Assembly: GCA_003104995.1 (NCBI GenBank)
Contig: PQAO01000026.1
Location: 242,359-306,358 of the forward strand
From: Dehalococcoidia bacterium
Lineage (GTDB): Bacteria; Chloroflexota; Dehalococcoidia; Tepidiformales; Tepidiformaceae
Reading direction: 5' to 3'
DNA: 64,000 bases
In this document: piece by piece, positions 50,398 to 60,682 of the stretch
How positions within the stretch are numbered: position 1 is the stretch's first letter
Layout: each line of letters begins with the position of its first letter
Notes under the pieces: generated by a model
What the model was told of the DNA's origin: nothing
What the model saw: the letters and a program-made list of their open reading frames with translations, nothing else
Databases searched by the model: none
Position numbers and translations under genes: made by a program

Positions 50398-53184
50398 GTG
50401 GGGAATGGGGTGAAGGCCGAGGGGCCGCGCGCGCGGTTCGCCCTGCTTGTGCTGCTCGCTCTGAGCGCGGCGGCGGTGCTCGGTGCGCCCAGGTTTTCGG
50501 CGAGCGCGGCCGGCGAGGGCATCTTCGAGCTGGACAAGGTCGAGTACTCGACTCCCGAGGGCACTGCGGTCCTGGTGACCGTGAAGCGGACGAGCGGGGC
50601 CACATTGCTGAACGACGTGCAGGTGCAGCTCGAGCTGGAGGGCGGCGACCCCAACGTGGAGTACCCGGCATCGGAGCAGACGAAGCTGGTGACCTTCCCG
50701 AAGAACACGAACCTGACGCAGCAAAGCGTCTTCATCCAGACGCTGAATCAGAACCGGCACGAAGACAAAGTCATCCAGGTGACGATCCGGAGTGTCGGCC
50801 TCGGCGGGATCATCGGGCCGATTTCGACCGCCCCAATCACGATCCTGGGCACCTGGGCGCCCCGCGTGCTGGACGTCTCTCCGAAGGCCGGCGGCAACTT
50901 TTCGGACGACGGCACTGTGTTGACCATCACGGGTCAGAACTTCATCACCACGGAGGCTTCAGGCGGATGGAGCACCAAACGAATCCGATTCGAAGCGGTC
51001 GTCGGGGGCAACGCCTACGAGACACTACTCCCGACCGAGTTCTTCAATCTCACGCCAACCTCGGTCTCCGTAAAGGTACCGAAAAACGAGATCACAAGCT
51101 TCACGGGCGACCCCAACAATCCGCTCCTCGCGACCTATCATGTCCGCGTCGGTATTGAGAAGAACGACGACACAGCGCAGAAATCGTTGAGCAGCGCCAC
51201 GGCCGCCGACCTGTTCGTTTACACCACCGGCCCGACGGTGACCTCGATGTTTCCGAAGAACGGGCCTCCCGGCGGCGGTACGGTGGTCACGCTCAACGGC
51301 ACCAAGCTCAACGGGACCGCCGGACAGCCGTGTGGCGTAACGCAAGTGACGTTCGCAGGCGTGCCGGGTACCGACTGCGTCTTCACTGGAACCAACACCC
51401 TCCAGGTGCGCTCTCCCGAAAAGCCGGCGTTCTTGACGACACCCGCGGAAGTCACCGTTTCCACAGGCGCGGGACAGACGCCGCCCACGTCGGACACGAA
51501 GTTCACGTACACGGGCCTTTCCACGATCACCGGGCTGAGCCCGAACTTCGGGCCTCCCTCCGGCGGCAATACGGTCGTGATCACGGGCGTGAACTTCATC
51601 TTGAAGGACGCCAGCCTGTACGACGTCCCAGTCTCCGAAGTCCGGTTCGGGGGCACGTCAACCACCTTCGTTGTGGAAAGCGCCACGCGCATCGTCGCGA
51701 CGGCCCCGGCGGGCACCGGGACTCAGCAGGTCACCCTGGTCCATCCACTGGCGGGGACCAGCCAGTTCACCACCGCCGCAAACTATGGCTACAGCGCTGG
51801 GCCGCTCGTGGCCTCGATTTCACCGGATTCGGGGCCCGTCGTCGGGGGGACTGTGGTGACCATCACCGGGACGGGCTTCCTCCCCGGGGCAACCGTGAAG
51901 TTCGGAGCGACCCAGGCGACGTTCGCCACGGTGGTCAGCCCCACCCGCATCGACGTGACCAGTCCGCCTGGCACCGGCGTCGTGGACGTGGTGGTCACGG
52001 TCAACGCAAACCCGAGCCCCACCGGGCCACAGGCGCGCTTCTCGTACTCGGGCCCGACCGTCGAACGCATCTCGCCGATCGCCGGGCCCCCGGCCGGCGG
52101 TGGGACAATCACCATCAAGGGGAAGAACTTCAACTCGCAGTCGGTCGTCCAGTTCGGGGCGTCGCTCAGCGTGATCCCGACGTACGTCGACACCCAGACG
52201 CTAACAGCAGTTGTACCGGCCTCGCCCATCGTCCAGGCGGTCCATGTTCGCGTTTCGACAGGGTCGGGGATCAGCCCCGAGACGGAGGCGGACGTCTACA
52301 CCTACACGAACGGGCCGATCGTGGACCTGGTGAACCCGAACAACGGCCCGACGACGGGCGGCACCATCGTCATCATCATCGGCAAGAACTTCACGGCGCC
52401 GCTCTCGGTGCGATTCGGCGACTCCCCGGTCGACGCGTTCAACATCAACAGCGCGACCCAAATCACGCTGCTGAGCCCCTCGAATGGCACGCCCGGCGCC
52501 GTGGACGTGCGCGTAACCAAAGGCAACGACGTCAGCCCCACGGGGCCAGCGACCAAGTTCACCTATAACTCGGCGGTGCCGAAGATCACCGCACTCACAC
52601 CGAACACGGGGTCGACATTCGGGGGCAACGAGGTCGTGATCACCGGGCTGGGGTTCACGGGAGCCAGTTGCCCCGGATCCGTGAAGTTCGGGACGGTCCA
52701 GGCCCCGGAGTGCACGGTGATCAACGACACCACCATGACCGCCAAGGCCCCGCCGAACGTGTCGGGAGCCGCGGTCGTGCTGGTGACGACGCAGAACGGG
52801 ACCTCGGATATCGTGCCGAACTACACGTATGTGAGCCCGTCAGGCACCGGTGGAGGTTCGAGCGCACCGCCAGCGCCGGGGCCCGGCGGGAACGAGAGCT
52901 ACACGCTCACCTACCGCTGGTCACTCCTGACCTGGACCGGCCGAAACGGGATGGCCGTGAGCGATGCGGTGCACGGGACAGGGGTGCCCGGTGCGAGTGA
53001 CCTTTCGAACCGAATCACGGCGCTCTTCCAGTGGGACGCCGTGGCGGACACGTGGAGGGCCTACTTCGTTGGCAGCGATGGTGTACCGGGCGCGAGCGAC
53101 TTCGTGACACTCACGCAGGGGGCCGTGTATTGGGTTGCAATATCCGGAGAAGGAGCGGTGCCCTGGGTGGTTCCGCTCAACTGA
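50398..53184 (+). CDS. Secreted IPT/TIG-repeat surface protein with Calx-beta domain
   Basis: A 928-residue exported protein. A signal peptide (ALLVLLALSAAAVLGAPRFSASA, about residues 16-38) precedes a Calx-beta-like domain (about 40-150; FELDKVEYSTPEGTAVLVTVKR). Seven IPT/TIG domains follow, each opening with a pattern such as SPNFGPPSGGNTVVITGVNF. A Ser/Pro/Gly linker leads to a C-terminal domain of about 95 residues (YTLTYRWSLLTWTGRNG and FVTLTQGAVYWVAI). No sortase signal or membrane anchor is seen at the C-terminus. It may be secreted or wall-associated and act in adhesion. The start is GTG 50398; GTG 50410 is possible. Confidence 0.8.
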   Translation: MGNGVKAEGPRARFALLVLLALSAAAVLGAPRFSASAAGEGIFELDKVEYSTPEGTAVLVTVKRTSGATLLNDVQVQLELEGGDPNVEYPASEQTKLVTFPKNTNLTQQSVFIQTLNQNRHEDKVIQVTIRSVGLGGIIGPISTAPITILGTWAPRVLDVSPKAGGNFSDDGTVLTITGQNFITTEASGGWSTKRIRFEAVVGGNAYETLLPTEFFNLTPTSVSVKVPKNEITSFTGDPNNPLLATYHVRVGIEKNDDTAQKSLSSATAADLFVYTTGPTVTSMFPKNGPPGGGTVVTLNGTKLNGTAGQPCGVTQVTFAGVPGTDCVFTGTNTLQVRSPEKPAFLTTPAEVTVSTGAGQTPPTSDTKFTYTGLSTITGLSPNFGPPSGGNTVVITGVNFILKDASLYDVPVSEVRFGGTSTTFVVESATRIVATAPAGTGTQQVTLVHPLAGTSQFTTAANYGYSAGPLVASISPDSGPVVGGTVVTITGTGFLPGATVKFGATQATFATVVSPTRIDVTSPPGTGVVDVVVTVNANPSPTGPQARFSYSGPTVERISPIAGPPAGGGTITIKGKNFNSQSVVQFGASLSVIPTYVDTQTLTAVVPASPIVQAVHVRVSTGSGISPETEADVYTYTNGPIVDLVNPNNGPTTGGTIVIIIGKNFTAPLSVRFGDSPVDAFNINSATQITLLSPSNGTPGAVDVRVTKGNDVSPTGPATKFTYNSAVPKITALTPNTGSTFGGNEVVITGLGFTGASCPGSVKFGTVQAPECTVINDTTMTAKAPPNVSGAAVVLVTTQNGTSDIVPNYTYVSPSGTGGGSSAPPAPGPGGNESYTLTYRWSLLTWTGRNGMAVSDAVHGTGVPGASDLSNRITALFQWDAVADTWRAYFVGSDGVPGASDFVTLTQGAVYWVAISGEGAVPWVVPLN

Positions 53185-53308
53185 ATCATGCGATTCATGG
53201 GACACGGTCACGCATTCGTCACCTTTCCTCCACATGGTCATCGCCCGGAGTGACGCGTATCCTTCATGCGATGCATGACTGTGCCCCCATGCAAGCGGAG
53301 CGTGTCGC

Positions 53309-56300
53309 GTGAAATTCGGGACGCTCCAGGTCGCCTTGCTGACTGGTGAGACTCGGGATTTCCCCATCGACCTCCCGTCTGTGATCGTGGGCCGCGGCGA
53401 GGGCGCAACCATCCTGCTGGATGACTTCTCGGTCTCCCGCCGGCATGCCCGGCTGACTGTGGACTCCGGGCGGTTGATGGTCGAAGACCTGGCGAGCGCC
53501 GCCGGCACGTTCATCAATGGCGAGCGGCTGGCGCCGAACATCCGCTATTTGGTCGATGACGGCGCCGAACTGCGCTTCGGCGACCTCGACGCGAGCTACT
53601 CCCCACCGCCGCCTGCCGATGCAGTAATCGCCTCAACGGACGAGGACGGGGCCGCATACTCGCCCACCGGGCTGCACGTCGCCCTCGTTTCGCCGACCGT
53701 GGCCATCGACGCCGGCCGCCAGGCCACGGCCACGGTCACCGTGACCAACCGCGGACGCGTCGTCGATACGGTGAGCGTCGAGGTCACCGACCTCCCGCCC
53801 GACTGGTACACGATCGAAACGACCCAGGCATCCCTCCTGCCGGGCACGCACCTGGAAGTCACCGTCAGGCTGCATCCGCCGCGACGGCACGACTCCCTCG
53901 CCGGGCACTACGACTTCACGGTTGCAGTCAGTTCCCAGTCGCACCAGCGCGAGGCGATCGCCATTGGCCACTTCGAAGTGCTGCCCTTCGAGTCGTTCGG
54001 CCTGGCATTCGAGGCTATCCGCAGCGGGCGCAATTTCCGGCTGATCGCGGAGAACCGCGGGAACGAGCCTGTTCGCTACGCGCTCGCCGGCCAGGACGAC
54101 GAACAGGCGTTCCGGTACCAGTTCGATGCACCAGTGGTGCACCTGCAACCCGGCCAGAAACAGGTCGTCGCGCTGAAGGTGCGGCGCCCGCGCCAGCTGT
54201 TCGGCCCGAAAATCGCCCACCCCTTCGAGGTCGTCGGCACGACCGCGACGGGCTCGGAAGTTCGCGCGCGTGGTCAGCTTTCGGTCGCCCCGCCGCTCCA
54301 GAAGTTCCGTATGCCGGCGCTGTTCACGCTGGCGGCGCTCATCCTCGGCGTCACCGCACTCGCCATTCTGATCCTGACCGACGGCGAAAGCATCCAGACG
54401 GCTGGCGCTGAAGACGAATACGCCGGGGTGCACCTCTGCGATGAGGAGGGCGCCCAGGAGAAGCAGGAGGAAAAGAACCAGGACGCGGCATCCGAGGCGC
54501 CGAATACGTCGGCGGTCGTGGCGGGCCTGTACGACGGTGGACGGCCCATCTTCGGACAGACCGACGCCAACGGTGCGCCGTTCTTTGCCCAGAATGACCC
54601 TCGCTGGGGCTCCGTTGAATACGCACGCTCGACCGAACTACCGGCCGGGAAGGACTGGTGCGGAACGACGATTTCGCAGTGCGGCTGCGCGATGACCTCG
54701 GTAGCGGTAATGCTGGCCCTGTACAACGTCGTCAACCTCCCCGACGGACAACCCCTGACCCCGCAGTCGCTCAACGCGTGGTTCAACGGAGACGCACGGC
54801 GCACCGACCGCGGCTGGGTGAGCCGTGGCTACATCTACGGCGACGTCATCTGGACCGCGGCGAACGAACTTTCGGGCGAAATCGCGAGGGCAAACCCCGG
54901 GACCCCAACCGTGAGGTTCGTGCGCACCGGGACGGGTTCAGAAGATGAGATCCGGGCAGAACTGCGCGCGGGCCGCCCCATCATCCTCGAGGTGCCCGGC
55001 CACTGGATCGCGGCCGTTGGCCTCGACGGCGACACCATCCTCATCAACGACCCGTTCTACCGCGACCGGACGACCCTCGATGCCTACAAGGGCAAGGTTC
55101 GCAGCTCCGTACTCTACGAAACGAGTGGGGACCTGAGCGCGGTGGTGCTCACCGCACCGGCCGACGTCAAGTTCAAGGTCACCGACAGGCAGGGGCGGGT
55201 GGTGAGTACCGGGGACACGGCCAGCGGCGGGACCGGGGAGCCGGTCAACCAGATCCCGGGTGCATCGTTCAGCGCCCATCGTGCGTGGCGCGACCCGACC
55301 TGCATCGAGAAGGCGCCTCCAACCGGCGCGGGTACGAACCAGATCATGCTGCCGGGTTCGCGAGACGACTACACGATCGAGATCCTGGGGACCGGCGACC
55401 AGGCCGGGAGCATCGCCATCCACACCTACGGGCGCGATGGCACCGGATCGATTGCAACGATCGAGGGGCAGGAGGGCACCACCGCGGAGCTTGGCTTCGA
55501 CCCGAACGCGCCGCAGCCGACGGTCCGCGTACCCAACGGCAACGTAACCACGACGGCCACGCCGGATTCGGGCGGCGAGGGAGGCGGCCCCGGTGACGAG
55601 ACGCCGACGCCTGCGCCCACCCCGAGCGCGACGCCAACACCCACCGGGACGCCATTCGTCGAATCGCGCACCAACATCACGCTGAGCGCCGAGCCGGGCC
55701 AGACGCGCGTGGAGACAGCCGGCAACACGGGCTTCGAGCTGGGCGACCCGATCCGGTTCGCGCCCGGGTTACCGAATGAAGAAGACAACCTCATCGTTGG
55801 CTTCGGGTCGTTCCTGTTGGCGACGCCGCTGAAGTTCGCTCACGGCCCGGGAGAACCAATCCTGAGATTGCCGCGGCCACCTGGCCAGGGACCGGGGCTG
55901 CCCCCGGGCATCACGCCGCCTGCCCAGACGGGGCCGCTGCTCCCGCCTGACACCGTCGGATTGGCCTGTAGCACCATCTACCAGCCATCGCCGAAGCAGG
56001 CGACGTTCATCTGCGACCTGCAGGTAACTGGCGACTACACGAACACGCGCTGGTCGCTGAACGGCCAGACGGTGACGGACTTCACGGGTTCGAGTTCGTT
56101 CCTGATGGCGTTCAACGATGACACGCCGGCAACTGTCTCGGCGACCGTCTGCAACGTGACGATCTGCCGGTCGGTGACGCGCGCCGAGCGGATCGTCTTC
56201 CCGGCCAATCTCAGCGGCACGACCTTCACGGGGCCGGGCGGCACGGGAACGGGGGCGCCGCCGGTCGTGACCCCGCCGGCGGGTGGGGCAGTGGCGATCG

Positions 56301-59300
56301 TGTGCGCGACCGAGTTCCCGATCACCCCGGACGGCCAACTCGCGCAGTTCACGTGCCAGGCCAGCTTCTCCGGGGACTTCACGAGCATCTCGTGGTCGGC
56401 TCCGGGTGGAACGCCGGCGAACCAGAGCGGGAAGAGCAAGACGTTCACGACGACCGTGCGAAACGTCGAGGGTGCCCCGGTGTCGCTGAAGGTGACGGCA
56501 ACGGTCTGCAACTTCGGCACCTGCCGCACCTCGGAACCGACGACGGTGGGCATCGGCCGCACGATTACGACGCTGGAATCGAGCCCGGACGGGCAGGTCA
56601 ACAGCGGCCACCGGCTCACGCTGATGGCCCGTGTCGATGGGATCGGGGGCGTGGTGCCACAAGGCGGAACGGTCCAGTTCTTCGCCGACGGCTTCGAGTT
56701 CGGCCCAAGCGCCACGCTGTTCACCGTTGGCAAGGTCGCGGTGGCGCAGGTTGCGGTGGAGACGACGGGGCTCACCACGGGCCCCGAGCCGGGCGCACCC
56801 CACGCGTTCAAGGCACACTACAGCGGCGGTATCAATGCGTTCGGTAGCGAGAGCGCGGTGCGGGTCATCAATGTGTTGCCTCCGATTCCGGATGGTTGCG
56901 ACTCCGTGAACAACGATGCCGACACCGGAGACGACGTGACCGACGGGACATGCACGTTCGCTACTCCGCGGAACCTCGGCGGAGGCACGGTCTTGAATGA
57001 CCTCAGCATCAACGGCCAGACGGGACCGCTTCGAAACACTGTAGTGGTTGAACCGGGCGATAAGTTCACCGTGGCTGGAAATGCTGGACGGACCGACTAC
57101 TGCCCGGGCTGTATTCGCCAAGTGTACATCGGAATCGGCGAGAACCTGACCAGCGGCACTCCGGCTATGGGACCCGTCTGCTATCCGGTGGGCATACTGC
57201 CCGCGACCAACCCTGGTGTCCCCATGCCGCCAGTTGAGTTCACTGCGCCGAGCAGGCCAGGCGTGTACTACTTACGGGCCACCACGACGCTGGACTACTT
57301 CTGCGTCGGGCCGCAGGTTGGCCCACCCGAAAGTTCGGTGGGACGAGTCATTGTTCGGCAGCCCGTGAGGCCCGACCTCGAAGTACGAGACGCGGCTGGA
57401 ACGGCACAGGTCACCGAAATCAACGAGGGGCAAAAGCTCACACTCTTCGCGCGGGTCCCGGAAGGAATCACCGGTCGCGTCAATTTCACTGCGACGGGAC
57501 TCGGCCCGGACGGCACCGATCAAGATACCGACCCCGATCTGGTTACTGTCACCGCGGGGGGTGGCGCCTTAATCGCCGCCATTTGCCCGCCGAGCGGAGA
57601 GCTCCGCGTGGCCGTGCCGGCCGGGAGCCAGGTGGTTCCCTGCACGCCTCGCGAAGCCCGAATCGTAACGGACGCGCTCCCGGGCCTGCTCGGCCCGCTC
57701 ACTGTTACCGCGGAATACTTCGATCCGAATCCGCTTCGGCTGGTTGACCCGACGACTGGACTCCCCGGCGTCGTGCCGATCCGCGTGCCAACGGGACCTC
57801 CCACATCGAGTCCCGCGAGCGTCGCCGTTCGAATCCTCGCAACGCCCGCCATCTCTGTGACTGCGGTCCCCAATCCGGTTGAGATGGGTGCCAGCTTCAC
57901 ACTTTCCGCGACGGTAACCTCTCAGAATGTCGGCCTGGGTATCACCGGTGAAGGAGGGACGGTTCAGTTCAAGGCTGGCAGCCAGAACATCGGCCAACCG
58001 GTGACCGTCGGCGCCGGTGGCCTTGCGACATTGTCGTGGACGGCTGGGATCAACCCCTGTGCTCCCAGTGGGACCTGCGGCGGGGCTCCGTTCGATGCAA
58101 AGGACGACACGAACCGTTCACTCTACAGCAACGTTCACGCCGTGTTCTCCACCGGCACATCAAATCTACAAGGCGGACTTTCGCCAAACATCAACGTCGA
58201 TATCAACCCGGCACTCTCCACCACCGCCATTACGTCCGTGACATCGACGTCTACCCCTCCAAGAGTCGGCGACACCCTGACCATTACGGCCACGGTCACG
58301 GGATCAAACAGCTTCTCCCCAGATCCGGGTGCCCCTGGATCTCCAGGCAAGGTCCAGTTCCGGGTCCGGATGGTTTCTCCTCAGGCGACGGTACAGAACA
58401 TCGGCAGCCCGGTGGACGTGGGGAACTGCAACACATTCACGCTGGAATGCACAGCAACCACTACAATCATCACCGGCGACGATCAGGGCCCGATGCCAGA
58501 CGCCGACGGATACGAGCTCTCGGCGGTGTTCCTCGGGACCGACCAACTCGCGGGAAGCACGTCGGCCGATTTCCCGATCACACTGGATAGTCAGAACCCG
58601 ACCATCGACGTGACCCTCCCGACCTCCGGGACCATTACTGTCGGGGACGCCACCTCGGTAGTGCGCGTTGTCGTGGATGCGTCCGGCCGGAAGGATCGGC
58701 TCAATGACAACTGCCCCGGCGACAGTACCTGCGGTGACATCGAATTGCTCGGGACAGGCGCCGCCACACCCCCTTCGGGACCCGTAGTAGAACTCGGGAA
58801 CAACACCGGCATTTACGGCCGCGAGTTCTTGGTCAGCGATTTAAGCCTGAACGCAAATGACTACACCATCTCCGCGCGGTACACGGGAAACCGGTACTTC
58901 AGTGAACGCACATCGGCCACCAAGTCGCTAACTGTTGATCCCTTCGAGCCATCGGTAGACATGAACGCGATCACCCCCGTCGCCGTGGGCAACGAGCTTA
59001 CGGTGTCAGCGATTGTTACCTGTTCGGGCGGAGCCTGCAGCGGACTCAGGGCCCTGACCGGAGGCTCGGTCTCGTTCTACAAGGACAGTGTGGCGCCGGA
59101 GAACCTTCTCGGCACCGACACGTCGATTGACTCCGGAGGCGGAGCGAGCATCAGCACCGCCACGGGTGATATAGGGCTCCTGAAAGTGGCCGAAACACCG
59201 TACTCCATCGTGGCAAGGTACAACGGCAACGCAACCAACGGTAACACGGTGGCGGTGACCAGCACCGCAGGAACCGTAACGTTGACCAAACGTAATTCAC

Positions 59301-60592
59301 GGGTCTCCGTAGAGAACGCTACGGCGGTGCTTGGATCCGACATCACCCTCAAGGCGACCGTGGAGCCCACTTCCCCGCCAACCTCCACGGTGAGCCTTGC
59401 TTGCACAGGTTGTCTCCAGTTCCAAATCAACGTCGCCGGAACGTGGACCGACATCAGCTCCGACGTGGAGGTCTCTGCAACGGGAGCAGCCACTCTCACG
59501 GTGGGCACGGGCTCCGGCGCGTTCCCGGCGAACGGCTCGTATTCGATCCGGGCCGTGTTCGCCACCGCGGGAATCACCGCCACCCATACGAACTACAACG
59601 GCGCCACTTCTGGCTCCGGGACGGCCACGGTCGGCCCGCCGCCGCCCACGGTCTCGCTTGAGGATGCGACGATGCCCCTCAACGGGACCACGAACCTCGT
59701 AGCGGTGATCACGCCGCCATCCGGCCGTAACCCGACCTGCAGCGGCTGCGTCGCCTTCAAAGTCGGCGCCACCCTGGAATCGGCTACAACCTTTACCACG
59801 GGCAGCGTCGCACTCGTGAGTACCGAATACCGGGCGAGTGTGCTCATCACCGGCGGTACACCGGAATTCAATGCGACCCAGTCCTACAAGGTCTGGGCCG
59901 TCTACCAGCCGACGGGCGGCACCGGGGCCGCCGGGACGACAGACGATGTCGGCGGTCCGGCGGCAAGCAATGAGGCGGCGGTAACAGTGACCGCGCGGAC
60001 CGTGACGGTGAGCGTTTCAGCTCCCGCCTCCGTCACACTCGGGAATTCGATCACCCTGACGGCAACGTTGTCACCGGCTGCGGCGCCGGGCAACATCCGG
60101 TTCTTCGCCGACGACGTCGATGTTTCGGATGCCGTCACGGCGGACACGACGGACGGCATAACCACGTTCAACTGGTCGCCGCCGTCCGTCGGCGACGGGA
60201 CAGCCACGATCACGGCATCCTACACGTCCTCGGATGCGGGCTACGCCAGCCAGGCGACGTCCACATCGACGAACGTGACCATCAACCCGGCAACAACGTC
60301 GCTGGTCGCGACAGCGGTCCAGACTGGTGCTGCAGGGACTACCCTGACCTTCACCGCTGACCTGACATCGGCTTTCGGAGCGAAGACCGACATCGACGGC
60401 GGGACTGTTACGTTCTCCATCAGCGGCTCGGCGTGCACGGGAATGGCCGCCGTTACGGTAACCGACGGTGTAGCGACCCTGACCGGAGTCACATGCACGC
60501 CGGGGACACGCCAGGTCACCGGCACCTACAGCGGGAGCGGGTACTACGCGGCATCCGACGACACCAGCAACTTCCAGATTGTCGTCGCCTGA
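53309..60592 (+). CDS. Giant FHA-C39 peptidase-Ig-repeat membrane protein (first paralog)
   Basis: A 2427-residue protein starting at GTG 53309. An FHA domain (about 1-95; VIVGRGEGATI, SVSRRHARL) binds phosphothreonine in the cytoplasm. A CARDB-like region (about 115-330) and one membrane helix (about 335-357) follow. A C39-like cysteine peptidase domain (about 420-610) has DWCGTTISQCGCAMTS and the histidine in GHWIAAVGL. After a Thr/Pro linker, more than ten Ig-like (Big_3-type) repeats fill the rest (for example GGTVQFFADG and ITLTATLSP). No N-terminal signal is present, so topology is not obvious: FHA and CARDB would be on one side and peptidase and repeats on the other. It is paralogous to the next gene. 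Confidence 0.8.
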   Translation: MKFGTLQVALLTGETRDFPIDLPSVIVGRGEGATILLDDFSVSRRHARLTVDSGRLMVEDLASAAGTFINGERLAPNIRYLVDDGAELRFGDLDASYSPPPPADAVIASTDEDGAAYSPTGLHVALVSPTVAIDAGRQATATVTVTNRGRVVDTVSVEVTDLPPDWYTIETTQASLLPGTHLEVTVRLHPPRRHDSLAGHYDFTVAVSSQSHQREAIAIGHFEVLPFESFGLAFEAIRSGRNFRLIAENRGNEPVRYALAGQDDEQAFRYQFDAPVVHLQPGQKQVVALKVRRPRQLFGPKIAHPFEVVGTTATGSEVRARGQLSVAPPLQKFRMPALFTLAALILGVTALAILILTDGESIQTAGAEDEYAGVHLCDEEGAQEKQEEKNQDAASEAPNTSAVVAGLYDGGRPIFGQTDANGAPFFAQNDPRWGSVEYARSTELPAGKDWCGTTISQCGCAMTSVAVMLALYNVVNLPDGQPLTPQSLNAWFNGDARRTDRGWVSRGYIYGDVIWTAANELSGEIARANPGTPTVRFVRTGTGSEDEIRAELRAGRPIILEVPGHWIAAVGLDGDTILINDPFYRDRTTLDAYKGKVRSSVLYETSGDLSAVVLTAPADVKFKVTDRQGRVVSTGDTASGGTGEPVNQIPGASFSAHRAWRDPTCIEKAPPTGAGTNQIMLPGSRDDYTIEILGTGDQAGSIAIHTYGRDGTGSIATIEGQEGTTAELGFDPNAPQPTVRVPNGNVTTTATPDSGGEGGGPGDETPTPAPTPSATPTPTGTPFVESRTNITLSAEPGQTRVETAGNTGFELGDPIRFAPGLPNEEDNLIVGFGSFLLATPLKFAHGPGEPILRLPRPPGQGPGLPPGITPPAQTGPLLPPDTVGLACSTIYQPSPKQATFICDLQVTGDYTNTRWSLNGQTVTDFTGSSSFLMAFNDDTPATVSATVCNVTICRSVTRAERIVFPANLSGTTFTGPGGTGTGAPPVVTPPAGGAVAIVCATEFPITPDGQLAQFTCQASFSGDFTSISWSAPGGTPANQSGKSKTFTTTVRNVEGAPVSLKVTATVCNFGTCRTSEPTTVGIGRTITTLESSPDGQVNSGHRLTLMARVDGIGGVVPQGGTVQFFADGFEFGPSATLFTVGKVAVAQVAVETTGLTTGPEPGAPHAFKAHYSGGINAFGSESAVRVINVLPPIPDGCDSVNNDADTGDDVTDGTCTFATPRNLGGGTVLNDLSINGQTGPLRNTVVVEPGDKFTVAGNAGRTDYCPGCIRQVYIGIGENLTSGTPAMGPVCYPVGILPATNPGVPMPPVEFTAPSRPGVYYLRATTTLDYFCVGPQVGPPESSVGRVIVRQPVRPDLEVRDAAGTAQVTEINEGQKLTLFARVPEGITGRVNFTATGLGPDGTDQDTDPDLVTVTAGGGALIAAICPPSGELRVAVPAGSQVVPCTPREARIVTDALPGLLGPLTVTAEYFDPNPLRLVDPTTGLPGVVPIRVPTGPPTSSPASVAVRILATPAISVTAVPNPVEMGASFTLSATVTSQNVGLGITGEGGTVQFKAGSQNIGQPVTVGAGGLATLSWTAGINPCAPSGTCGGAPFDAKDDTNRSLYSNVHAVFSTGTSNLQGGLSPNINVDINPALSTTAITSVTSTSTPPRVGDTLTITATVTGSNSFSPDPGAPGSPGKVQFRVRMVSPQATVQNIGSPVDVGNCNTFTLECTATTTIITGDDQGPMPDADGYELSAVFLGTDQLAGSTSADFPITLDSQNPTIDVTLPTSGTITVGDATSVVRVVVDASGRKDRLNDNCPGDSTCGDIELLGTGAATPPSGPVVELGNNTGIYGREFLVSDLSLNANDYTISARYTGNRYFSERTSATKSLTVDPFEPSVDMNAITPVAVGNELTVSAIVTCSGGACSGLRALTGGSVSFYKDSVAPENLLGTDTSIDSGGGASISTATGDIGLLKVAETPYSIVARYNGNATNGNTVAVTSTAGTVTLTKRNSRVSVENATAVLGSDITLKATVEPTSPPTSTVSLACTGCLQFQINVAGTWTDISSDVEVSATGAATLTVGTGSGAFPANGSYSIRAVFATAGITATHTNYNGATSGSGTATVGPPPPTVSLEDATMPLNGTTNLVAVITPPSGRNPTCSGCVAFKVGATLESATTFTTGSVALVSTEYRASVLITGGTPEFNATQSYKVWAVYQPTGGTGAAGTTDDVGGPAASNEAAVTVTARTVTVSVSAPASVTLGNSITLTATLSPAAAPGNIRFFADDVDVSDAVTADTTDGITTFNWSPPSVGDGTATITASYTSSDAGYASQATSTSTNVTINPATTSLVATAVQTGAAGTTLTFTADLTSAFGAKTDIDGGTVTFSISGSACTGMAAVTVTDGVATLTGVTCTPGTRQVTGTYSGSGYYAASDDTSNFQIVVA

Positions 60593-60682
60593 TCCGTAAA
60601 GCTGCGTGCGCGGCCCGGCGTGGCGTTCTATGCTCCGCTGTGCTGTGGCTCCAGTACCCTGTGCCCCGGGTGAAATGACAGC

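Noticed and set aside
53182..53197. TGAATC/GATTCA hairpin overlapping the stop of the TIG gene as a terminator
   Set aside because: The stem is AT-rich and only 6 bp, with no following T-tract.
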